In this document: piece after piece, positions 7,882 through 12,698 of the stretch | How positions within the stretch are numbered: position 1 is the stretch's first letter | Layout: each line of letters starts with the position of its first letter | Origin: a virus | Virus record (IMG/VR): IMGVR_UViG_3300032245_000053 | Location: 1 to 33,917 of that record | Length of the DNA stretch: 33,917 nucleotides | Strand: one strand, 5' to 3' | Made by a program: the position numbers and the translations under genes | Notes under the pieces: model-generated | What the model was told of the DNA's origin: nothing | What the model saw: the letters and a program-made list of their open reading frames with translations, nothing else | Databases searched by the model: none

Positions 7882-7907
7882 CGAATACGCATTACTTTAG
7901 CTTTTTT
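7867..7907 (+). terminator. Weak terminator candidate at end of late block
   Basis: GCTAAA at 7867-7872 can pair with TTTAGC at 7896-7901, directly followed by six T (7902-7907). The stem is short and the loop is 23 bases, so this is a weak candidate. It lies across the convergent ends of the muramidase gene and the leftward gene cluster, where a stop to late transcription would be expected. Confidence 0.3.
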
Positions 7908-8084
7908 CATTACTAATTCGTACTCTTTTTTAGCGTTGTCATCAAGTTTGCGTAATGGCAATTCTTGGTAATACTTCCATTTAGCTAAATACTCAGGTAA
8001 TTCTGATGGTGGCACATAGCCATGCAATTTCCAACGAATGGTAATGTCTGTACCTACAGGCGTATAAATATATTCGTTGTCCAT
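7878..8084 (-). CDS. Small hypothetical protein
   Basis: 68 residues from ATG at 8084, with GGAGAG upstream. Longer in-frame starts would overlap two genes and lack ribosome sites. It starts MDNEYIYTPVGTDITIRWK and is rich in Tyr, Trp, Lys and Pro (HGYVPPSELPEYLAKWKYYQ), then has a charged helix. Family not recognised. It is the last gene of the leftward cluster. Its start shares a base with the stop of the tiny membrane protein before it, and its stop overlaps the muramidase stop on the other strand. Confidence 0.68.
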   Translation of the reverse strand: MDNEYIYTPVGTDITIRWKLHGYVPPSELPEYLAKWKYYQELPLRKLDDNAKKEYELVMKKAKVMRIR

Positions 8085-8179
8085 TATTTGCTCTCCATGT
8101 GAATTAAAACAATAATTAAAACTACTACTGCCCACGCTATCATTCCGCTTAATGCCATAGCAGTCATAAAAATAGTCAT
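8084..8179 (-). CDS. 31-residue single-span membrane protein
   Basis: A tiny gene. Its ATG (8179-8177) overlaps the upstream stop (ATGA), and its TAA shares a base with the next ATG (TAATG). The product, MTIFMTAMALSGM then IAWAVVVLIIVLIHMESK, is essentially one transmembrane helix with a short polar tail. AAGG lies about 7 bases upstream. Tight coupling on both sides is good evidence of translation. Function unknown; tiny phage membrane peptides often act on host membrane proteins or the lysis timer, which is only a guess here. Confidence 0.6.
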   Translation of the reverse strand: MTIFMTAMALSGMIAWAVVVLIIVLIHMESK

Positions 8180-8376
8180 TTTTTAACCTTTTTAACATAG
8201 TTAGCTTTGCCAGCAGTATAAGTTTTAACTGGCACTTTATACTCATCAATCGCTTGTTTCAGCATAGCTAGTATTCCATATTGCACAAGAATTTCTAAGC
8301 CCGCTTTGTCAAAATGCACTAATGCGTCTGCTGACCCGTCTTTATGCTCTTTTACAATTTCAACTCTGATGTCCAT
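8176..8376 (-). CDS. Small hypothetical phage protein
   Basis: 66 residues from ATG 8376 (MDIRVEIVKEHKDGSADA). An ATG at 8388 is also in frame, but AGGA sits at good spacing only for the inner one. The pattern of a beta strand, a DGSAD turn, then a Leu/Ile-rich helix (LEILVQYGILAMLKQAIDEY) resembles small conserved phage proteins I have seen but cannot name. It overlaps the upstream gene by 17 bases and the downstream membrane peptide by 4 bases. Confidence 0.7.
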   Translation of the reverse strand: MDIRVEIVKEHKDGSADALVHFDKAGLEILVQYGILAMLKQAIDEYKVPVKTYTAGKANYVKKVKK

Positions 8377-8551
8377 ACATTTCCTCATAAGTTAACCAAG
8401 GTTTTTGTTGTAATTCATAGCCAAACACATAAAACAATGGATTAAAGTTAGTAACAATGCGTCTTTTAGCGTCTAAAGTAGTACCGCTAATCTTCAAAAC
8501 ATTGTCTATTTGACCTGCCAACTTAAACATATCATTCTTCAAATAAGTCAT
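8360..8551 (-). CDS. Small hypothetical protein
   Basis: 63 residues, MTYLKNDMFKLAGQIDN at the start and ending in EEMYGHQS. There is no recognised domain; predicted mixed helix and strand, with an aromatic C-terminal half. It overlaps the upstream Cys-containing protein by 20 bases and the downstream gene by 17 bases, so it belongs to the same leftward transcript. Moderate confidence as a coding gene, based on packing and a purine-rich leader; function unknown. Confidence 0.6.
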   Translation of the reverse strand: MTYLKNDMFKLAGQIDNVLKISGTTLDAKRRIVTNFNPLFYVFGYELQQKPWLTYEEMYGHQS

Positions 8552-8798
8552 GTATTCCCATTTCCTCTCTAGCTCTAACAGACTTTAAATAGTTTTTAAG
8601 TGCTTTGTCATCTTCTTTAAAAATTTTATTAAACAGTCTGTGCGTAGCATACCTTGGCGTATGCTCGTGAAAAGTCCCATGAAGCACATAGTAGCTAAAT
8701 GCGCTGCAAGCCAACTCAAATTCTTTACAGTCATCTTGCTGGTTGCACCTGTCGCATGGGGATTCGCCCTCAAAAACTCTGCGAATGTAGGTATCCAT
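8532..8798 (-). CDS. Cys-motif small protein
   Basis: 88 residues from ATG 8798; a TTG three bases earlier is less likely. The N-terminal half has CDRCNQQDDCKEFELACSAF, four Cys at spacing C-x2-C-x5-C-x6-C, which could bind zinc or iron-sulfur. A similar Cys block is familiar from small phage and bacterial proteins of unknown role. The rest is charged and helical (FNKIFKEDDKALKNYL). The start shares a base with the upstream stop (TGATG). Confidence 0.72.
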   Translation of the reverse strand: MDTYIRRVFEGESPCDRCNQQDDCKEFELACSAFSYYVLHGTFHEHTPRYATHRLFNKIFKEDDKALKNYLKSVRAREEMGIHDLFEE

Positions 8799-9025
8799 CA
8801 ATACTTGGATAACTTACTAAACATGACTCTACCTTGTTGATTTTTATAAGCAAAAGTAGAAAATGCTTCAGGTGACTCATTGTGCAGCTCAAACAAAACT
8901 TCATCAATTCTTTTAGATGTAGCTTCAACAAGCTCATCTGACATTTTATCTCGCAAATCGCCATATACACCGCTTGACGCTGCTTTTAAACGCTTTTGTT
9001 GCTCTATTGTTAGTTTGATATTCAT
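8798..9025 (-). CDS. Small hypothetical protein
   Basis: 75 residues from ATG 9025 (MNIKLTIEQQKRLKAASSG). In-frame upstream ATGs exist at 9037 and 9061, but 9025 makes an ATGA overlap with the preceding gene and has GGGAAAA upstream. It is helical and charged, with a C-terminal segment NQQGRVMFSKLSKY. No domain is recognised. It is the second gene of the leftward cluster. Confidence 0.68.
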   Translation of the reverse strand: MNIKLTIEQQKRLKAASSGVYGDLRDKMSDELVEATSKRIDEVLFELHNESPEAFSTFAYKNQQGRVMFSKLSKY

Positions 9026-9228
9026 ACATTTTCCCATACTTGTTTTTGAAATTTTTCCCAACCCAAAGCGTGAATCATCTCTAATACGCTAATGTCTGTG
9101 TCTGCGATACGCACATCTTCAATTTCTATGTCGCCTGTGTAGCCAATGTCATCTTCTGGCTCAATCATATAAAAATCTACATCAAGCAATGTGTCGCCAA
9201 CATATACTGAAGTCATTTGTAAGTCCAT
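9022..9228 (-). CDS. First gene of leftward cluster, small acidic beta-rich protein
   Basis: 68 residues, MDLQMTSVYVGDTLLDVDFY at the start, followed by an acidic stretch (EPEDDIGYTGDIEIEDVRI) and a short helix with WEKFQKQVWENV. The strand pattern with GDIEIEDV is common among small unnamed phage proteins. Its ribosome site is AGGGGAAA, 7 bases before ATG. The leader holds a hairpin shared with the other leftward operon and, further up, the 27-bp repeated palindrome box, which probably supplies the promoter. Confidence 0.74.
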   Translation of the reverse strand: MDLQMTSVYVGDTLLDVDFYMIEPEDDIGYTGDIEIEDVRIADTDISVLEMIHALGWEKFQKQVWENV

Positions 9229-9246
9229 TTTGTTTCCCCTTGTTAA

Positions 9247-9262
9247 GCAGCGAAATTGCTGC
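9247..9262 (-). promoter_or_regulatory. Leader hairpin upstream of leftward cluster 1
   Basis: On the minus strand GCAGC-AATTTC-GCTGC forms a 5-bp stem with a 6-base loop, 18 bases upstream of the ATG at 9228 and just before the AAGGGGAAA ribosome site. The same loop with a different but still paired stem occurs before the second leftward operon (11717-11732), so pairing appears to be conserved. Confidence 0.6.
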
Positions 9263-9285
9263 GTTAGAAGTAATTTAACTCAGGT

Positions 9286-9313
9286 TTTATGGCAAAAAAT
9301 TGACCTAGGTCAA
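9286..9313 (-). promoter_or_regulatory. Probable promoter of leftward cluster 1
   Basis: On the minus strand TTGACC (9313-9308) is a near-consensus -35 element, followed after 16 bases by CATAAA (9291-9286) as -10. Transcription would start near 9279 and leave a leader of about 50 bases containing the hairpin at 9247-9262. The -35 lies within the 14-bp palindrome TTGACCTAGGTCAA, so a dimeric regulator or repressor binding there would cover it. Confidence 0.5.
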
Positions 9314-9319
9314 GAAAAT
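9293..9319. repeat. 27-bp control-region repeat, copy 1 (holds 14-bp palindrome)
   Basis: An exact 27-base match to 12094-12120 in the same orientation. Its centre is the perfect palindrome TTGACCTAGGTCAA (9300-9313). The form TTGAC-N4-GTCAA resembles sites of CRP/FNR-family regulators and would also fit a phage repressor dimer. It overlaps the probable promoter of leftward cluster 1. Confidence 0.85.
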
Positions 9320-9389
9320 GAAAAATAGTTTATTAAAATTTCATGCACTTATACCAATGTATAACGCTGTATACCATAAGAAAAAGTTT

Positions 9390-9407
9390 CCCGAGCGGGC
9401 AATTTTG
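9390..9407. repeat. Hairpin repeat A (CCC-GAGC-GGG + CAATTTTG)
   Basis: A GC hairpin CCC/GGG with loop GAGC, followed by CAATTTTG. The block GGGCAATTTTG (9397-9407) recurs exactly 49 bases on, at 9446-9456, again directly after a GC hairpin. The surrounding DNA is AT-rich, so the pair stands out. Confidence 0.55.
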
Positions 9408-9437
9408 ATTAAAAAGTAAGCAAATATAAGGAAATAT

Positions 9438-9456
9438 GCCCGATTGGGCAATTTTG
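9438..9456. repeat. Hairpin repeat B (GCCC-GATT-GGGC + AATTTTG)
   Basis: A perfect 4-bp hairpin GCCC-GATT-GGGC followed by AATTTTG; the second member of the pair with 9390-9407. The loop differs while the stem and the 3' block are kept, suggesting a protein site or RNA element rather than chance. Confidence 0.55.
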
Positions 9457-9659
9457 TAAGATTTAGTAAATAACTCTTTAATAAGCCCTTAGCGTACTTA
9501 AACACTCTTTAATAAATCATTAAGTTTATAGTTGGTAACTTTTAAGTTACTAGTCAAACTAAAATGTGTCTAGTATTTGTATTTTTTTATACATATAGGT
9601 ATCAATGTATATACAAAATATATACCTATAGGTAACAGGGTTGTATTTGGCAGTTAACA

Positions 9660-9714
9660 CCAATGGGCGAGAAAGCCGCAAAATTACCCAATTACTGCAT
9701 CCTACATTGGCGGC
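9660..9714 (+). ncRNA. Possible pseudoknot-forming element
   Basis: CCAATG (9660-9665) can pair with CATTGG (9705-9710), and GCCG (9675-9678) can pair with CGGC (9711-9714). The two helices interleave as in an H-type pseudoknot, and their 3' strands are adjacent, allowing stacking. An alternative is the local hairpin GGC-GAGAAA-GCC (9666-9677). It lies just before the three-way junction at 9735. Structure is inferred from sequence only. Confidence 0.28.
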
Positions 9715-9734
9715 TTGACACCCTTAAATGAGGT

Positions 9735-9792
9735 GGGGGCTGGTATGCACGGACATACATGGTAGAAGAAAGGGGAAATCTCCTCAGCCCCC
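9735..9792 (+). ncRNA. Candidate structured RNA: compact three-way junction
   Basis: P1 is an 8-bp GC-rich helix, GGGGGCTG (9735-9742) with CAGCCCCC (9785-9792). Inside it, P2 is GTATG-CACGGA-CATAC (9743-9758) and P3 is AGGGG-AAAT-CTCCT (9771-9784), with a 12-base purine-rich joiner between them. There are no unpaired bases between P1 and P2 or between P3 and P1. One P3 pair is G-U on the plus strand but A-C on the minus strand, which favours a rightward RNA. It matches no riboswitch, ribozyme or tRNA that I know. It also lies 5 bases past the end of the nuclease gene on the other strand, so a 3' structure of that mRNA is the main alternative. Confidence 0.4.
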
Positions 9793-9797
9793 GTTGT

Positions 9798-10544
9798 TTA
9801 GTTTAAACCAGTTTTTAATTTATATACGCTCAACAAATGTAGAAACATCTCGTAAGCGTTTCTGACATCTTGCTCACTATGCTCACAGATTGCTACTTCA
9901 CCTGTAGTGCCATTAATATATACATTGGCGCAGCGTGCGGTGGGGGCTAGGACTTCTCTGTATGCTGCGAGCTGCATAATGTGTTCATCGTACGGCTTAA
10001 TGTCACCAGGCGTCTTTTCAGTCGTTTTAAAGTCAATGACTACACCACTAAAATCATGCTTTGATTTGCAATATAAATCGCACTTGCCACCATAGCCCTC
10101 TTGATTGACTAGACTCTGCTCTGCAATCCATAACTGGGCGCCAAAATGCGCTGTAATTGCGTCATCTATTGTACGCACATAGCTAGGCATATCAGGCAAA
10201 TACTCTTGACTGTAAAAAGACTCTAAAAAGTCATGTATAAGACTTCCTCTGTCTGCTGCTTCTCTTGATTTAGCTTTTGCTAAATATAAAATTCTATCAA
10301 CATATTCTTTTTCAGACTCTTGTAATCCTCTAGGATTGTCTGCTGCTGCAAGTAGTGCCTGGCTCTGCTTCCATGTATCAAGACCTGGCTTTGATAATTG
10401 GCCAATAATTGTTGTAACGCTTGGGACAAGTGTACCGGGTGCTGCTTTTGCGTCCCTGAGTGTTGTGCTTCTTTCTTTGCCGTTTTTACCAATGGTTGTA
10501 TAGCGTGACTGCCCGGTTTGGGCGCAATACCAATGCTCTGACAT
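9798..10544 (-). CDS. RecB/Cas4-like PD-(D/E)XK exonuclease
   Basis: 248 residues from ATG 10544, which has AAGGGGAAA upstream; a start at 10583 lacks one. RecB-type nuclease motifs appear in order: GSLIHDFLE with His104, GGKCDLY with Asp156, VVIDFKT with Asp171 and Lys173, and QLAAY (Gln191, Tyr195). These bind metal and cut DNA. Together with the ERF annealing protein and the SSB-like protein of the same operon it should resect DNA ends for single-strand annealing, in the role of lambda Exo. It is the last gene of the leftward recombination operon. Confidence 0.85.
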   Translation of the reverse strand: MSEHWYCAQTGQSRYTTIGKNGKERSTTLRDAKAAPGTLVPSVTTIIGQLSKPGLDTWKQSQALLAAADNPRGLQESEKEYVDRILYLAKAKSREAADRGSLIHDFLESFYSQEYLPDMPSYVRTIDDAITAHFGAQLWIAEQSLVNQEGYGGKCDLYCKSKHDFSGVVIDFKTTEKTPGDIKPYDEHIMQLAAYREVLAPTARCANVYINGTTGEVAICEHSEQDVRNAYEMFLHLLSVYKLKTGLN

Positions 10545-10573
10545 AAATTTCCCCTTATTTGCATAATGTGTAA

Positions 10574-10771
10574 TTAAATACACATTTTTAAAATTGCTCG
10601 TCTATCTTCATTACTAAGACAGCACTCAGCACAACGCTCAATAACGCAATTAATAACATCATTTAAGTCTTTAGGCTCAAAAGCAATTAATTGTCTTTCT
10701 TCATCAACATTAAATTGCTCCATAATCAAATTACTCTTTTCTGCTAGTAAGCTACTAATTGCGTTATTCAT
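10574..10771 (-). CDS. Small hypothetical protein in recombination operon
   Basis: 65 residues. It is helical and acidic in the middle (NVDEERQLIAFEPKDLNDV), with a C-terminal Cys cluster (CVIERCAECCLSNEDRRAILKMCI) of five Cys that might bind metal. AGGAG precedes the ATG by about 6 bases, and the start lies 8 bases after the stop of the SSB-like gene. Family not recognised. The setting between SSB and nuclease suggests a role in recombination or replication. Confidence 0.68.
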   Translation of the reverse strand: MNNAISSLLAEKSNLIMEQFNVDEERQLIAFEPKDLNDVINCVIERCAECCLSNEDRRAILKMCI

Positions 10772-10779
10772 GTTAACTC

Positions 10780-11034
10780 CTAGAATGGTACATCATCTTC
10801 AAGCGTGTTTTTAGGCAACTCATTGCTGCCCGCTTCAGTAAAGCCTTTAGGCTGCTTTTCTTTACCTATTGAAACGCTGAAAAACTTGCCTTTTTGACTT
10901 TCTTTAACCCACGCTGAAAGCCAATGCTCTTTTCCATTAACCATAATTGAGCCCGAATAGTCAGGATGAGTTTCACTTGTTTTGCGGTCATTTTTGAATA
11001 GTGAGCCACTACCTTCTTTTGGAACATAAGCCAT
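10780..11034 (-). CDS. ssb: SSB-like single-stranded DNA-binding protein
   Basis: 84 residues. GSLFKNDRKTSETHPDYSG, then GSIMVNGKEHWLSAWVKES, resembles a widespread family of small phage and plasmid proteins with an OB-like beta barrel. The C-terminus is acidic and ends EDDVPF, close to the DDDIPF tip by which SSB recruits partner proteins. It lies between ERF and the RecB-like nuclease, as expected for a recombination SSB. It is shorter than cellular SSB (about 110-180 residues) and lacks the linker. DUF736-like is an alternative label. Confidence 0.72.
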   Translation of the reverse strand: MAYVPKEGSGSLFKNDRKTSETHPDYSGSIMVNGKEHWLSAWVKESQKGKFFSVSIGKEKQPKGFTEAGSNELPKNTLEDDVPF

Positions 11035-11044
11035 TTCATACCCC

Positions 11045-11494
11045 TTAAATTTCGATTGATTTAACTACTGGTTTGTTTGATACCTTGCCTGTTGGATTGC
11101 TGGCAGCGTTGCCATCATCGTCTGCTTGCACTACACCTACTACTGCTGCTAATGCGTACCTACGCATATAGGTTAACGCAGAGCCTGCGCCTTGTGCGTC
11201 TGCTTTAGTAACTGGTACTGACATCTCTTGACTCATCCATTCGCCAGACTTGTGGCTAATAATTGTAGTCAATGACATAGACTTGTCTAATTCTGAATAC
11301 AGGCCAGGAAATTGCATAATTGCTATGCCATGCGCTGAAAGCAAGTCACGACAGGCGCCCCATACTGACTCTAAGTCAGCGTATTTAGATTTAAAGAATG
11401 GATTAGCAGAATCTTTAATTGCATGGGACATTTTGCCCTGCACATAAGACAAAGCTACTGTTAAATTAGCAATACTTTCTGATTGATTAATCAT
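11045..11494 (-). CDS. erf: ERF-family single-strand annealing recombinase
   Basis: 149 residues. It has the ERF family layout: an N-terminal helix (ESIANLTVALSYVQGKM), then FFKSKYADLESVWGACRDLL, a beta core, and the signature GAGSALTYMRRYAL near residues 101-114. ERF proteins of P22 and relatives anneal complementary single strands and can circularise terminally redundant genomes. This protein is short and lacks the longer C-terminal region of P22 Erf. Its start overlaps the upstream stop (ATGA), with GGGGG at about 7 bases. Confidence 0.9.
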   Translation of the reverse strand: MINQSESIANLTVALSYVQGKMSHAIKDSANPFFKSKYADLESVWGACRDLLSAHGIAIMQFPGLYSELDKSMSLTTIISHKSGEWMSQEMSVPVTKADAQGAGSALTYMRRYALAAVVGVVQADDDGNAASNPTGKVSNKPVVKSIEI

Positions 11495-11697
11495 TTTGCA
11501 CCCCCAAAGATTGCGCCAAAGTCATTAAAAACTTCTGTCAATACTGGATTCTTTTTCCAGCGATTAGGTTTGCCACACGCTTGACGAATACAGTCAACTT
11601 GCTCTTGTGTAAGCAGCTCGCCACCATATTCCATACAGTCAAGTGCTTCTTCTAAAAATTCTTCATGTTCAAGCATTAATTGGTTTAATTCACCCAT
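11491..11697 (-). CDS. First gene of recombination operon, small hypothetical
   Basis: 68 residues. An acidic helical N-terminal half (LMLEHEEFLEEALDCMEYGG) is followed by LTQEQVDCIRQACGKPNRW and a short tail. Three Cys are present but in no known metal motif. Function unknown. AAGGGGA precedes the ATG, and a leader hairpin at 11717-11732 lies about 20 bases upstream. Its stop overlaps the ERF start. Confidence 0.74.
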   Translation of the reverse strand: MGELNQLMLEHEEFLEEALDCMEYGGELLTQEQVDCIRQACGKPNRWKKNPVLTEVFNDFGAIFGGAK

Positions 11698-11808
11698 CTA
11701 AATTCCCCTTAGATACATAGCGAAATTGCTATAGGTTAAATGTTAACACAGGTAAATTAAAAAAGTTAAAGTTATGCAAATAAACAACATATAAGTTAAA
11801 CTCTGTGA
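11698..11808. promoter_or_regulatory. Divergent early control region
   Basis: 111 bp between the leftward recombination operon and the rightward Cro-like gene. It contains four GTTAAA/GTTAAC elements (11735-11740, 11742-11747, 11765-11770, 11795-11800), candidates for repressor half-sites. TATAAG (11790-11795) would be a -10 for the rightward gene with a poor -35 (TTAAAG, 11766-11771). This is the phage's likely early switch, comparable in layout to immunity regions, but the operator assignment is inference. Confidence 0.5.
11717..11732 (-). promoter_or_regulatory. Leader hairpin upstream of recombination operon
   Basis: On the minus strand ATAGC-AATTTC-GCTAT forms a 5-bp stem with the same AATTTC loop as the hairpin at 9247-9262. 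The two outer stem pairs differ between copies but remain paired. It lies about 20 bases before the ATG at 11697, directly ahead of the AAGGGGA ribosome site. Confidence 0.6.
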
Positions 11809-12084
11809 ATGGACAAACAATTAAAACTCACAGACAGCGCAATTATTGACCTTTTAGGGGGTACTGCAAAAGTTGCAAGAATGTGCAAAATTGACTCAGC
11901 AGCAGTTTCTAATTGGCGCATTAGAGGTATACCAGCAGATAAATATATGCTGTTAGGCGCAAGAATAGAAGAAGCAAGCCATGGACTTGTAACTAGGCAA
12001 GACTTATTCCCTAAAAACTTTTATTTAATATGGCCAGAGCTGTTGCCTAAAAGCAACGCATTTGGCGACCAAAACGAAGATTAA
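11809..12084 (+). CDS. Cro/YdaS-like helix-turn-helix repressor
   Basis: 91 residues. The N-terminal HTH is of the Cro/YdaS type: IIDLLGGTAKVARMCKIDSA, then AVSNWRIRGIP (about residues 12-42). The C-terminal segment VTRQDLFPKN, then IWPEL, is typical of this family. It should bind the divergent control region next to it. No Shine-Dalgarno is visible before the ATG, and the nearest -10 (TATAAG) would give a leader of only about 7 bases, so the mRNA may be leaderless. No CI-like partner with a cleavage domain and no integrase is seen. Confidence 0.86.
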   Translation: MDKQLKLTDSAIIDLLGGTAKVARMCKIDSAAVSNWRIRGIPADKYMLLGARIEEASHGLVTRQDLFPKNFYLIWPELLPKSNAFGDQNED

Positions 12085-12093
12085 ATTATTTTT

Positions 12094-12120
12094 CAAAAAA
12101 TTGACCTAGGTCAAGAAAAT
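12094..12120. repeat. 27-bp control-region repeat, copy 2 (holds 14-bp palindrome)
   Basis: Exact copy of 9293-9319, with TTGACCTAGGTCAA at 12101-12114. It lies between the Cro-like gene and the secreted-protein gene. Read rightward, TTGACC (12101-12106) could be a -35, with TAAAAA (12125-12130) as a weak -10 after 18 bases, driving the gene at 12174. Confidence 0.85.
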
Positions 12121-12173
12121 AACTTAAAAAGTAGGCGAAACTGACAGGACTGTTTAACTTAAAGGGGAATTAT

Positions 12174-12485
12174 ATGAAAGATTTTTTAGGAGCTTGTTTA
12201 TTGGGCGCGGTTTTAGGTGCTATGTTTGCTTATGGCATACCAGCTAAAGCGCAGACTATTCAACTGACTGACAGTCGTGGCTACAGCCAAGGCACAGTCC
12301 AAATCAACGGCAATACAGCGCAATTTGTAAATCCACAGGGCTATACAACGCAGACTGCTACGCTATATCCTAATCAGGTTGTTATTACAACACCACAAGG
12401 GTACGCAACTAGCGTAGTAGGCAACACAGGCTATACTGTGCCACCAAGCCCGCCAACACCAATGTCGCCTAAAGTTATGCAATGA
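12174..12485 (+). CDS. Secreted/periplasmic protein with signal peptide
   Basis: 103 residues. MKDFLGACLLGAVLGAMFAY is a hydrophobic signal sequence, followed by GIPAKAQ with a good signal-peptidase I site (AKA before Gln, near residue 26). The mature part is beta-rich, with imperfect repeats of the type x-Gly-Tyr-x2-x-Thr (RGYSQGT, QGYTTQT, QGYATSV), and ends in a Pro-rich tail. Family not recognised. AAGGGGAA lies 6 bases before ATG. An early, exported phage protein could alter the envelope, for example superinfection exclusion. That is inference from position and export only. Confidence 0.78.
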   Translation: MKDFLGACLLGAVLGAMFAYGIPAKAQTIQLTDSRGYSQGTVQINGNTAQFVNPQGYTTQTATLYPNQVVITTPQGYATSVVGNTGYTVPPSPPTPMSPKVMQ

Positions 12486-12598
12486 GTTTTACCATTTATA
12501 CGCATGATGGTATGAAGCAAATTCAATGGTTCTTTAATATGGATGAGCTTATTAAATCAATGTTGAATAACCCTAAAAATGTATATCATAGAAATTAG
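12482..12598 (+). CDS. 38-residue protein, translationally coupled
   Basis: Its ATG overlaps the stop of the secreted protein gene (ATGA). The product is MSFTIYTHDGMKQIQWFF, followed by NMDELIKSMLNNPKNVYHRN, with no membrane segment. No family is recognised. The coupling and the lack of other genes here support translation; confidence is limited by its size. Confidence 0.5.
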   Translation: MSFTIYTHDGMKQIQWFFNMDELIKSMLNNPKNVYHRN

Positions 12599-12610
12599 TG
12601 GTACAATCTA

Positions 12611-12674
12611 TGGGTAAGGCTAGGTTCATTACCGAAAAGCTGATTAGTCACCAGTCTGCCATACCCACCTTTTT
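12611..12674 (+). terminator. Large-loop hairpin with T-run
   Basis: TGGGTA (12611-12616) pairs with TACCCA (12662-12667); after an A-A mismatch GGC (12618-12620) pairs with GCC (12658-12660). Two C and five T follow (12668-12674). It lies in the gap between the Cro/secreted-protein unit and the replication genes, so it may be a terminator or an attenuator. The 37-base loop is long for a simple terminator, and a regulatory RNA element is possible. Confidence 0.42.
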
Positions 12675-12698
12675 ATGACTCCTTGACAAGGACAATTT

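Larger units (their letters stand above)
9229..9797. other. 569-bp gene-free region between two leftward operons
   Basis: No convincing gene is present on either strand. From left to right it holds the leader hairpin and promoter of leftward cluster 1, the 27-bp palindrome box, two hairpin repeats followed by CAATTTTG (9390-9456), the direct repeat ACTCTTTAATAA (9473-9484 and 9504-9515), an inverted repeat GTAACT-TTTA-AGTTAC (9535-9550), a very AT-rich stretch with the palindrome TACCTATAGGTA near 9624-9635, a possible pseudoknot (9660-9714) and a compact three-way junction (9735-9792). It could be a replication or partition site, a non-coding RNA gene, or both. Confidence 0.6.

Noticed and set aside
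9695-9762. 22-codon minus-strand frame starting ATG TAT GTC
   Set aside because: It has no good ribosome site at proper spacing, crosses the paired stems of the RNA candidate and gives a product without recognisable features.
9735-9792. Hammerhead-type ribozyme or tRNA at the three-way junction
   Set aside because: On the minus strand CTGAGGA resembles the hammerhead CUGANGA box, but no GAAA box follows at the right place. No T-loop GTTCRA or anticodon arm of tRNA size exists.
12620-12660. tRNA-like GGTTC sequence in the loop at 12.6 kb
   Set aside because: The flanking sequence does not form acceptor, D or anticodon arms; it is better explained as the loop of the 12611-12667 hairpin.
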